Origin: CAVSRC01 sp963798195
GTDB lineage: Bacteria; Pseudomonadota; Alphaproteobacteria; Rhizobiales; Kaistiaceae
Reading direction: 5' to 3'
Length of the DNA stretch: 64,000 bases
NCBI GenBank assembly: GCA_963798195.1
Contig: CAWCSF010000005.1
Location: 186,001-250,000 of the forward strand
Both the position numbers and the translations under genes were made by a program. The notes under the pieces are model-generated. The model was given only the letters and a program-made list of their open reading frames with translations. It had not been told where the DNA came from and made no database searches. Shown here piece after piece: positions 28,443 to 36,384 of the stretch (position 1 is its first letter; each line of letters begins with the position of its first letter).

Positions 28443-29903
28443 TCATGCCACCTCCCCGGCGTCGGAACGCCACGGATAGGGACGCTCCCAGCCCCGCCGA
28501 TGTCCCGGATGGTCGGGCGTCATGGTCAGATACGGATAGCGCTTATCCTCATGGGCGGCCCGCGTCGCCTTCATCACTTCCGTTGCGAGAAGTGCATCCA
28601 ATTTGCCGCGTACGCCCTGGGCAGACGGCTCATCGATGAGGTTGAGCTGCTCGTCGCGATCACCGGCGAGATCGTAGAGCGTGCCGAGACCGTTGTCGTA
28701 GCGGGAAAGGCGATAGCGGCCATCGTCGACGCAGATACCATTCGCCACCGCGCCGAGAGCATGGCCGCGGCGCGGTCCGTCGGGCGCAATCACGGCCAGC
28801 GGGAAGGAGTCCGTCGCTGTTGTCGCCGGCACACCGGCCGCGGCCAGGATAGTCGCGAAGATGTCGGTGATGGTGACCAACTCGCTGGCGCGGACGCCGC
28901 GCGGACCGCCGGGCACACGCACGATAAGCGGCACGTGCATGGCCGGATCGAAGAACAGGTTCTTGCCGAGGAAGTCGAAGTCACCGACGAAATCGCCATG
29001 ATCCGCGGCGAAAATCACGATCGTGTCGCGACCGTCGGGACGAGCGTCGAGCGCGGCGAGGATTGCCTTCACCTGCTCATCGATCAGCGTGATGAGACCG
29101 GAGTAGTGCGCGCGAATCCGGCGCTTCGCCTCGAGCGGAAAATCCGCGAGATCGATACGCGCCGAGCCGCCCGCGTGCGAGCGAATGTGTTCGTCACGAA
29201 ACCGCTCCGAGTCCGGCGTGCCGGGGATCGGAGCCGGCATGTCGGCGGGATCGAACATGTCGGCGTATTCACGCGGCGGATTGTACGGATCATGCGGACC
29301 GGGAAAGGCGACCATGCAGGCAAAGGGCTTTTCGCTGTCGTACTTGCCAAGGAAATCGACGGCCTGCCGGCCGACCCAGGCATCGATCTGGTGCTCGGCG
29401 GGCATCGCACCAATCGCCGCCATGCGGTGGTCGACGTAGCCCTCCTCCTCCCAGCCGCGCAGCTTCTTCAGGCCGTGGCTGGCAAGGTATGCGCCGTAAT
29501 CGTCCTGGATGTGGACGTGGCGCTTGTCCTCCGAGATCACGCGGTGGTCGAAGCCCTCGGAGATGTCCCAGGGAATGAAGTGCATCTTGCCGATGGCTTC
29601 GGTGTGATACCCGGCAGCGGAAAGCAGCGAGGGCCAACTCGGCATGCCGCAATCCCCGTGGTCGGGGCGCAGCCAGTGCGTGTTGTCGACGATGCCGGTG
29701 GTCAATGCGTTGCAGCCGGTCAACAGCGCCGCGCGCGCCGGGACGCAAACGGGATGCATGGAAAGGGCGCGCTTGTAGAGCACGCCATCGGCGGCCAACG
29801 CATCAATCGCCGGCGTCCTGGCGAAACCGGCGCCGTAACAGCCGACGAAATCCGCCCGCAACTGGTCCGGAAACATGAAGAGAATATTGGGGCGGTGGTC
29901 CAT
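28443..29903 (-). CDS. type I sulfatase (arylsulfatase/choline-sulfatase superfamily)
   Basis: 486 residues. The formylglycine motif is CVPARAALLTG near residue 53, matching C-x-P-x-R, so a formylglycine-generating enzyme is needed from elsewhere in the genome. Metal-binding residues are suggested by PDQLRAD near the N-terminus and FAADHGDFVGD near 318. There is no signal peptide, so the enzyme is cytoplasmic and acts after import. It lies between the binding-protein gene and the permease genes of the transporter operon, an unusual but telling position: the transported compound is probably a sulfate ester. The substrate cannot be named. Confidence 0.9.
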   Translation of the reverse strand: MDHRPNILFMFPDQLRADFVGCYGAGFARTPAIDALAADGVLYKRALSMHPVCVPARAALLTGCNALTTGIVDNTHWLRPDHGDCGMPSWPSLLSAAGYHTEAIGKMHFIPWDISEGFDHRVISEDKRHVHIQDDYGAYLASHGLKKLRGWEEEGYVDHRMAAIGAMPAEHQIDAWVGRQAVDFLGKYDSEKPFACMVAFPGPHDPYNPPREYADMFDPADMPAPIPGTPDSERFRDEHIRSHAGGSARIDLADFPLEAKRRIRAHYSGLITLIDEQVKAILAALDARPDGRDTIVIFAADHGDFVGDFDFLGKNLFFDPAMHVPLIVRVPGGPRGVRASELVTITDIFATILAAAGVPATTATDSFPLAVIAPDGPRRGHALGAVANGICVDDGRYRLSRYDNGLGTLYDLAGDRDEQLNLIDEPSAQGVRGKLDALLATEVMKATRAAHEDKRYPYLTMTPDHPGHRRGWERPYPWRSDAGEVA

Positions 29904-30057
29904 GACTCTTCATCTTGCGCCAGCCACTCGGGCCGGCGGAGCAAATGCATCAATCTGGGCACCCCGAATGACCGGATCGTTGCCTGGCCGGAGACCACAG
30001 CAGCGGGTCCCTCCGGTCAGGCGGTCCCATATTTCGTCCATGCCTGTCGGGGGCAGT

Positions 30058-30086
30058 CCGGAAGGCCGGCCAAGCCGGCCTTCCGG
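30058..30086 (-). terminator. strong hairpin after the binding-protein gene
   Basis: Perfect 13-base stem with a 3-base loop (arms CCGGAAGGCCGGC and GCCGGCCTTCCGG), 18 bases past the stop of the binding-protein gene. No T-run follows on the minus strand, so it is more likely a partial terminator or a 3' stabilising structure that keeps binding-protein mRNA in excess over the sulfatase and permease message. Confidence 0.6.
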
Positions 30087-30104
30087 TTCATACTGGGCCT
30101 ACCC

Positions 30105-32057
30105 TCAGAAAGTATACTGCTGGGGCAGCGATGGCGCCGGGTTCGGGTAAGACCACGAGTCCGGCTCCTTTTGGGGCACGTTGACGAAGTCGCTCTTGCA
30201 GGCGCCGAAAGTGCTGGGCGCAAGGCAGACGCCGACCCACTCGAACGCATCGGCCGATATGGCGAGAAGCTTCTTCATGTACTCGCCCTGCTTATCCGGG
30301 TCTGCCGTTGCGCGGGCGTCATCGTAAAGCTTCATACGCTCCTTCTGGCTTTCGGGCGGCTCCTCCCCCTGTTTGCCATTCGATACGTACCACTGGGCCC
30401 ACAACAGCGCGAAACGCGAGCCCTGAGTGTGCGTCGCAACGTAGTCGCGCGGGTCGAACATCATGTCCGGCCCGTTGGCGCCCGGCCAAACCTGGGCATC
30501 GTATTCGTTGTTGTCGCCCCGGCTATAGAACAGCGCGCGCTCGATCGTGTTGACCTTGATGTCGATACCGATCTTGGTCCAGTGCTTCTTCACCAGTTCC
30601 ATGACGTCGACAAGATCCGGCGACAGCGTCGGGATGACGTCGACCGAGAAGAATATCTTTTGACCGGCAGGCGAAAGCCGGAAGCCCTGCGCGTCCTTCT
30701 TGTCGAGACCGAGCTTATCCAGCATGGCATTGGCCTTGTCCGGATCGAGTTCGGAGTACTGCTTGGCGAGCTGCTCGTTGTACCAGGGATGATTCGTCCG
30801 AGGCCCGGACTGCCACGGCTCCGACTGCCCGAGATAGACGAGATCGACAACCTCGGCCCGGTTGATGCCGTAGGACAAGGCAATACGGAAATCCTTGTCC
30901 GAGAACATCTTCCGCATCGCAGCATCTTTGTGGTTCAGGTTCAGGTAGATGACGCAAGCCTGCGATGACGAGGGAACCAGCTCCATCAGCCGATAGCCAC
31001 CCTTCTCCCTGTTCTGCGACAGAGTCGGCTTGTTGGAGAGTCGGTTGATGTGCCGCTCCTGCATGGAAATCTTGCCGGCAAGCACATCGAGGAGAAGCGA
31101 CTCGGTGTCCTGGTAGATCGGGAAGTTGATGTTGTCGAGATACGGAAGCTGATTGCCTTCAGTATCGACCTGCCAGAAATAGGGATTGCGCGTCGCGACC
31201 ACGCGAGTCGCTCCCCCGACGTACGGCTCGCTGATCACCCACGGATCGAGCACCGGCTTTTCGGTGTTGCCCCAGCGCGGCGGAATCTCGATGTCGCCGT
31301 TCTTGGCGCGGAACAGGTCCGGCCAGCTCGACATGCCGGCCGCTTTTACCATGTCGGCGAGCTTGTCGTTGTACTTTGGCAGGAACTGCTTGGCGTAGTG
31401 CTTGCAGAACAGCGTCGGGTGCTGGCCGAGCGGAGTGGCGAGTTGCTGCAGGAAGAGGCCGTATGGCGCGGCGAACTTGAACTGCACCGTGAGGTCGTCG
31501 ACCTTGGTCACATCGGCCGGCTTGCCGCCGATCGAAAGAATTCCCGGCACCGACGGATAGAGTTCCGAGTTCTTGACGCAATCCTCGATCGAGAAGACGA
31601 CGTCGTCAGCAGTGAAGGGCTGGCCGTCCGACCACTTCATGCCCTTGCGCAGATGGAAGGTGAAGGTGGTGGCGTCGTCACTGACCTCCCAGCTCTCGGC
31701 GACGTTAGGCTGGACCTTGGTGAAGTCGAAGTCCCATTTGGTCAGGCCCATGTTGCCGATGCAGCGCAGGATGCCGTTGTGATCGTTGCTGCCGCTCAAC
31801 CCACGCACCCACGAACCGCCGTAGGCGCCAATTTTCTCGCGCGTCTCGACGACCAGTGGACTGGCCGGCAGACGATCCGCAAGCTTCGGCAGTTTGCCGT
31901 CGGCAGCCATCTTTGCGAATTCGGGCGCTTCCTTTTCCCCGGCGGCAAATGCGCCACGGGGCACGAACGCGAGGGCGGCCGCTCCGGCCATGCCCTTCAG
32001 AACGGACCGACGGACAACGCTGCCCGCGACCGGCCCTTTGGTCGGTGTATCTGTCAT
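30105..32057 (-). CDS. peptide/oligosaccharide-type ABC substrate-binding protein (DppA/OppA family 5), Tat-exported
   Basis: 650 residues from the ATG at 32055-32057, chosen for GGAGGA six bases upstream; the open frame continues 32 codons further without support. The N-terminus has a twin-arginine signal (RRSVLKGMAGAAALAF). The family-5 binding-protein core shows VAESWEVSDDATTFTFHLRK and ADDVVFSIEDC. Members of this large-size class bind oligosaccharides as well as peptides. First gene of the seven-gene operon; divergent from the FadR-type regulator. Confidence 0.9.
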   Translation of the reverse strand: MTDTPTKGPVAGSVVRRSVLKGMAGAAALAFVPRGAFAAGEKEAPEFAKMAADGKLPKLADRLPASPLVVETREKIGAYGGSWVRGLSGSNDHNGILRCIGNMGLTKWDFDFTKVQPNVAESWEVSDDATTFTFHLRKGMKWSDGQPFTADDVVFSIEDCVKNSELYPSVPGILSIGGKPADVTKVDDLTVQFKFAAPYGLFLQQLATPLGQHPTLFCKHYAKQFLPKYNDKLADMVKAAGMSSWPDLFRAKNGDIEIPPRWGNTEKPVLDPWVISEPYVGGATRVVATRNPYFWQVDTEGNQLPYLDNINFPIYQDTESLLLDVLAGKISMQERHINRLSNKPTLSQNREKGGYRLMELVPSSSQACVIYLNLNHKDAAMRKMFSDKDFRIALSYGINRAEVVDLVYLGQSEPWQSGPRTNHPWYNEQLAKQYSELDPDKANAMLDKLGLDKKDAQGFRLSPAGQKIFFSVDVIPTLSPDLVDVMELVKKHWTKIGIDIKVNTIERALFYSRGDNNEYDAQVWPGANGPDMMFDPRDYVATHTQGSRFALLWAQWYVSNGKQGEEPPESQKERMKLYDDARATADPDKQGEYMKKLLAISADAFEWVGVCLAPSTFGACKSDFVNVPQKEPDSWSYPNPAPSLPQQYTF

Positions 32058-32140
32058 TGCATTCCTCCCTACCCGATAGCCGGACCGTTTCTCGGTCCGC
32101 CTGTTGGTTTCACACCCTACGACATCATGGCATCGATTGA

Positions 32141-32157
32141 CAACTTTTGACAAGTTG
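32141..32157. promoter_or_regulatory. candidate operator of the FadR/GntR regulator with overlapping promoters
   Basis: Perfect palindrome CAACTT-N5-AAGTTG in the 268-base gap between the divergent genes. On the minus strand a TTGTCA within it is followed, 18 bases on, by CATGAT (-35/-10 like). On the plus strand TTGACA (32147-32152) is a consensus -35 for the regulator gene. An operator overlapping both promoters fits repression of transporter operon and regulator together. Binding is inferred. Confidence 0.55.
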
Positions 32158-32325
32158 CGTCGGGCCTGTGCATTTTATGCGGCGCGACCGCGTCGCCGCG
32201 CCAGATCGATCAAGCCAGGTATCTCCCATGCGCACCGAAGGCCTGGGCATTGCAGCCGCAGTTTCCGTCGCCGCCGGGATAACCGTGCTCCCGAATTGCG
32301 GTCACTGCAACATGCGCGTCGTTGC

Positions 32326-33078
32326 ATGCCCATAAAGCAGGCGGTGGTTCGCGGGTCCGGGTACGCTGTGCAGCCAGCCGCCGAAACGGCTGCCGCGGAC
32401 GGCCGGCTCAGCGCCGTCATCTACGAGCGCATTCTGGCGCTGGTCGTTTCGGGCGACTTTAGCCTCAACAACCGGCTTCCGTCCGAGACCGACCTCTCCG
32501 AACAGTTCGAAGCGTCACGGCCGGTGGTGCGCGAGGCCCTGGCACGGCTCCGCGACGACGGCGTCATAGTCTCGCGCCAGGGCTCCGGGTCGTATGTCAT
32601 CCGCCGGCCGGCCTATGCCGCGCTGACCCTTGCACCAGCCGGTTCGGTCGCCGAAATCCAGCGCTGTTTCGAATTTCGCGCCGACCTCGAAAGCTCAGCG
32701 GCGGCGCTCGCCGCGACGCGCCGGCGGCCTGCCGACATAAGGGCGCTCGACGATGCGTACGCCGCGCTGGAAGCGTGTGTGAGCGAAGGGCGTCTCGGCG
32801 TCGAAGAGGATATACGCCTGCACGAGGTCGTGGCCGAGGCCACGCACAATCCATACTACGTCATGACCCAGGGAAGCTTGCGGGGCGCCATAGCTCAGGG
32901 CATGACGGTCATGCGCAACCTGTCGCTGCAACGGCCTGCCGCGCGGTCACATCTTGTCCAGGCCGAGCACCTCGCGGTCATCAAGGCGATCAAGGCGGGC
33001 AACGCGGCGCGCGCGCGCAAGGCCATGGAAAGCCACATCGTCAACGCCCGCCGGCGCATGTTCGAAGGCGAGGCGTGA
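32326..33078 (+). CDS. GntR-family regulator, FadR subfamily (FCD domain)
   Basis: 250 residues. N-terminal winged helix with LPSETDLSEQFEASRPVVRE (about 47-66) and the wing RQGSGSYVI; the C-terminal all-helical FCD effector domain has the metal/ligand-type residues in FRADLESSAA and EEDIRLHEVVAEATHNPYY. FCD regulators commonly sense sugar acids and other carboxylates, in line with the dehydratases in the divergent operon. The ATG at 32326 has no strong ribosome binding site; the frame is open upstream but shows no similarity. Confidence 0.9.
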   Translation: MPIKQAVVRGSGYAVQPAAETAAADGRLSAVIYERILALVVSGDFSLNNRLPSETDLSEQFEASRPVVREALARLRDDGVIVSRQGSGSYVIRRPAYAALTLAPAGSVAEIQRCFEFRADLESSAAALAATRRRPADIRALDDAYAALEACVSEGRLGVEEDIRLHEVVAEATHNPYYVMTQGSLRGAIAQGMTVMRNLSLQRPAARSHLVQAEHLAVIKAIKAGNAARARKAMESHIVNARRRMFEGEA

Positions 33079-33241
33079 CGAAAACATCACGTAGATGCTG
33101 ATGTGAATCTTGAACCCGCCGCCCGATGATGACGCGCCTTCGCAGACGACGGACGACGAGCAACTCGCCGCACATGATTGATCAGGCTGTGCAGCCATAT
33201 ACTGTTGGAATTCCTGCGGCGCGCCTTAAAACGAGAACCGA

Positions 33242-34300
33242 TTGAACGACACTTTCTATGCGTCTGCTTCATTCGGGCGCTCGGGTTCGGGGGCGCGGTT
33301 CCTCCGCGCTTTCAAGGCGCCGACACGCCCGTTTCAAGCGCCAGCCAATTTAGTCCGAAACCTTGTCCTGGCGTATCGGCCGGGCTGGCAATCTCTCGAA
33401 GATCTCCGAGACATTTGTCGCCACGTCGCAGAACTCGATCCGACGATCAGGACGTTTGTCGTGCCCGCGACAGGCCGGAACTGCGTTTCACGCCGGGACG
33501 CGTCCGGACGGCCCACACTTGTTGTGTCGACCGGCCAAATGCCCGTGTTCAAGCCCAGACGCGGCAAGGTGTATCAGGGCCTGGCAATACCGAAAATCGA
33601 GGAGATCGCGCGCCTGACGGCCGCCGGCGTTTCAGTACCGCGAACCGCGATCCTGACGCCGAACCTCCGCCTCGACGAGGCGGACTGGGGCGAGTTCGTC
33701 GTCGTCAAGCCGACCGACATCGCCACATCTTCCCACGGGCGCGGCTTCCAGCTCATGCGTACGCGGCGGGTGCGCTTCATTCCGCCGCAAGAATACCCGG
33801 CCGACCATCCCGGGCGCCTGGGCCCAATGATGGTGCAGCAGTTCATCGACACCGGTGAGGAATTGACAACCTACCGCGTGTTGACGTTCTTCGGCACGCC
33901 TCTTTACGCGCAATTGAACCGGGGAGGTCGCCAGGCATTCCGGCGCGACGCCGACGACGCGGCCATCGAGCGCTTGTCCGTGGCGCTTCAGGCAAACGAC
34001 GCGCGGCACGCCGAGTTGATCGCGGATCCTGAAATCCTCGCGCTGGCGAAGGCGGCCCACGAGGCCCTGCCGGAAATTCCGCTGAAGGGATGCGACATCC
34101 TGAAAGACGCATCGACCGGCAGGCTTTACGTCATTGAACTCAACGCGGGCGGCAACACATGGCATTTTTCGTCAGGCTACTCGGCGTCATTCCGCGAACA
34201 ATACGGAGCCGAATTCGAGCTGCGGCGCCGCGCCCAATTCGATGCAATGCGAACCACGGCCCGCATTCTCGCTGAGAGAACCAACGCCGAAGCGGAGTAG
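33242..34300 (+). CDS. ATP-grasp family protein, copy A1
   Basis: 352 residues, function unknown. The ATP-grasp fold is indicated by K156 in VVVKPTD, the flexible glycine loop SSHGRGF, MVQQFID in the hinge region, and the metal-binding end of the domain with CDIL and YVIELNAGGN (E299, N301). The N-terminal third is a preATP-grasp-like domain with YRPGWQSLEDL and RGKVYQG. It starts with TTG, supported because the paralogue starts at the same residue with GTG behind the same kind of ribosome binding site (GAGAAC/GAGGAC). No substrate or precursor gene is recognised. All four copies in this window end in -AE. Confidence 0.75.
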   Translation: MNDTFYASASFGRSGSGARFLRAFKAPTRPFQAPANLVRNLVLAYRPGWQSLEDLRDICRHVAELDPTIRTFVVPATGRNCVSRRDASGRPTLVVSTGQMPVFKPRRGKVYQGLAIPKIEEIARLTAAGVSVPRTAILTPNLRLDEADWGEFVVVKPTDIATSSHGRGFQLMRTRRVRFIPPQEYPADHPGRLGPMMVQQFIDTGEELTTYRVLTFFGTPLYAQLNRGGRQAFRRDADDAAIERLSVALQANDARHAELIADPEILALAKAAHEALPEIPLKGCDILKDASTGRLYVIELNAGGNTWHFSSGYSASFREQYGAEFELRRRAQFDAMRTTARILAERTNAEAE

Positions 34301-34384
34301 GCTGGGCGCCGGTGCGGCTGCTTCGGTTATGCGATACTGTCCGCGCCTGTTCGGCAACGCGCCAGAATGCGAACCGAGGACCGG

Positions 34385-35443
34385 GTGAACGTCTCTTTCT
34401 ACGCGTCTGCTTCGTTTGGGCTCTCGGGTTCGGGGGCACGGTTCCTGCGCGCTTTCAAGGCGCCGGTCCGTCCGTTTGGCGCGCCAGGAGGCTTCGTTCG
34501 CAATCTTGTTCTGGCTTATCGGCCGGGCTGGCAATCGCTCGAAGACCTGAACGAAATCCGCCGCCACGTGGCCGAGCTCGATGCTTCGATCGAGACGTTC
34601 ATCGTGCCGGCCACGGCCCGCAATTGCCTTTCCCGAAAGCAGGCATCCAGACGGCCGACGCTGGTCGTCTCGACGGGAAAAATACCGGTGTTCAAGCCCG
34701 ATCGTGGCAAGGTGTATCAGGGCTCGGGAATGCCGAAAGTCGAGGAGATCGTGCGCCTTGCTGCCGCTGGCGTTCCGGTGCCGCGAACCGCGATCCTCAC
34801 GGCGGACCTCCGGCTGGACGCGGCGGACTGGGGCGAGTTCGTCATCGTCAAGCCGACCGACATCGCCACATCGTCACACGGTCGCGGCTTTCAGCTCATG
34901 CGCACGCGCCGCGTCCGCTACATCCCGCCGCGACAATACCCGGCCGACCATCCCGGCCGCCTTGGCCCGATGATGGTGCAGCAGTTCATCAATACCGGCG
35001 AGCAACTCCGCTCGTACCGGGTCACGACCTTTTTCGGTGAGCCGATTTCGGCGCTGATGCATAGCGCAAGCGGGAAGCGTGTCGACCTCGCGGCGCCGGA
35101 CAGCGAGATCGAGAGCGCGGTAGTGGCAATCCAGGTCGCGGGCGAGCGGCACAGCGACTTCATGGACGATCCCGCAATCCTCGCGCTTGCCCGCCGCGCG
35201 CACGAAGCGCTGCCGGAAATTCCTCTCAAAGGCTGCGACATCCTGCGGGATGCGGCGACCGGCGCGCTTTACGTCATCGAGCTCAATTCAGGCGGTAACA
35301 CCTGGCACTTCTCGTCAAGCTTCATGGCCGAGCGCCGCAAGAAATACGGTGAGGCGTTCGAGCGGCAACGCCGCGCGCAATTCGATGCGCTGCGAACCGC
35401 GGCCCGCGTACTGGTTGAGCGCACCAACGCCGAAGCGGAATAA
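34385..35443 (+). CDS. ATP-grasp family protein, copy A2
   Basis: 352 residues, tandem paralogue of A1 and the same length, co-linear over its whole length: SFYASASFG at the start, RGKVYQGSG, VIVKPTD, SSHGRGFQLMR, MVQQFIN, CDILRDA, YVIELNSGGNTWHFSS and the ending TNAEAE. GTG start at 34385 behind GAGGACCGG. The most diverged part is residues 215-260. It is 84 bases after A1 and 17 bases ahead of the convergent IalB-type gene. The role is unknown; ligation of an amine to a carboxylate with ATP is the family chemistry. Confidence 0.75.
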   Translation: MNVSFYASASFGLSGSGARFLRAFKAPVRPFGAPGGFVRNLVLAYRPGWQSLEDLNEIRRHVAELDASIETFIVPATARNCLSRKQASRRPTLVVSTGKIPVFKPDRGKVYQGSGMPKVEEIVRLAAAGVPVPRTAILTADLRLDAADWGEFVIVKPTDIATSSHGRGFQLMRTRRVRYIPPRQYPADHPGRLGPMMVQQFINTGEQLRSYRVTTFFGEPISALMHSASGKRVDLAAPDSEIESAVVAIQVAGERHSDFMDDPAILALARRAHEALPEIPLKGCDILRDAATGALYVIELNSGGNTWHFSSSFMAERRKKYGEAFERQRRAQFDALRTAARVLVERTNAEAE

Positions 35444-35460
35444 GCGCGTCCGCGACGCTG

Positions 35461-36243
35461 CTACTTTGCCGGTGCTGCCGGCGCCGGGGTCGCCGTCGGT
35501 GCGGGCTGGGCAGGTTGCAAGGCGGCCAGAGCATCGCTCAACCCCTTGACGCTGAGCGTCAGCTTCACCGGCTGGCTGCCCACCGGGAAGACCGTGGCGG
35601 ACGCGCTCTGCGCCTTGCCGATCGCCGCAATCGCGTCGGGCGTCAGTTTGGCGACCGCGCGACAGCCTTCGGGCAGGCACGCCTCGAAAGGCACGGTAAC
35701 CGGCTTATCGGTGCCGGCTTCCATCACGATGCCGCGGTCGACCATGATGCCGGAGCGGGTCTGCCATTCCCCGACGTAGCCGCCCTTCCCATCCTGCACG
35801 ATGCGCCACAGGAACAGCGGCGCCTTGCTCTTCGCATCGGACAGTTGCTGCGAAATTCCGCAGCGCGCCTCGGGGACATTGGGCACTTTCACGCAGGTGT
35901 AGATCCAGTCGCCGTACGTCGCGGTCTTCGTAACCTCGATCTTTGGCTGCGCCGGTTGGCCGGGCTCCTGTCGGGCGCTTGCCACGACCGGCGTCCGGCT
36001 GCCGAACCCATCCGTGATCAGCATGACGACCAGGCCGATGCAGACGGCGAGCAACACGGCGACAACACCGACCAGCAGGTGGACCGCGGTCATGCCGAAG
36101 GGCAGCCTCCCGGCCCGCCGCTTCGCGGCGCCGGGGGGAATGGCCCGGCGCTGTGCGGGCGCTACCGACCGGGGGTCGGCTGGGCGGCGCAGTCTTGGGT
36201 CGGGAGAGGGAATGTCGGTGGGGTTGCCGTCCGAGTCGCTCAC
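35461..36243 (-). CDS. invasion-associated locus B (IalB) family protein
   Basis: 260 residues from a GTG at 36241-36243 with AGGAG ten bases upstream. An N-terminal Pro/Arg-rich cytoplasmic part and one hydrophobic segment (AVHLLVGVVAVLLAVCIGLVVML) come before a periplasmic IalB domain with the usual YGDWIYTCVK, a CGISQQL cysteine block and the ACLPEGCRA cysteine pair. Bartonella IalB is linked to host-cell invasion, but the family is widespread in free-living Hyphomicrobiales, where its role is unclear. Ends with a Pro/Ala tail. A frame further upstream to 36321 is open but lacks support. Confidence 0.85.
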   Translation of the reverse strand: MSDSDGNPTDIPSPDPRLRRPADPRSVAPAQRRAIPPGAAKRRAGRLPFGMTAVHLLVGVVAVLLAVCIGLVVMLITDGFGSRTPVVASARQEPGQPAQPKIEVTKTATYGDWIYTCVKVPNVPEARCGISQQLSDAKSKAPLFLWRIVQDGKGGYVGEWQTRSGIMVDRGIVMEAGTDKPVTVPFEACLPEGCRAVAKLTPDAIAAIGKAQSASATVFPVGSQPVKLTLSVKGLSDALAALQPAQPAPTATPAPAAPAK

Positions 36244-36337
36244 AGTTTTGTGGCTCCTGCTCGCCTGGTTTCTCTCGGTGCGCTTGCCCCACGCAAAACC
36301 GAAGGGGCTTTTAGCTCGCAACCGGCCCGAAACACAA

Positions 36338-36363
36338 CCGGGCCGGTCTTGCGACCGGCCCGG
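36338..36363 (-). terminator. hairpin terminator after the autotransporter gene
   Basis: Perfect 10-base stem (CCGGGCCGGT / ACCGGCCCGG) with a 6-base loop, 22 bases after the autotransporter stop, followed on the minus strand by a moderately T-rich stretch (TTGTGTTTC). A likely intrinsic terminator. Confidence 0.6.
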
Positions 36364-36384
36364 CTGTTAAATTCGTCACTCGGC

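Noticed and set aside
28371..30968. 865-residue open frame on the plus strand opposite the sulfatase and binding-protein genes
   Set aside because: Shadow frame with biased composition; the minus strand carries the complete sulfatase and binding-protein motifs.
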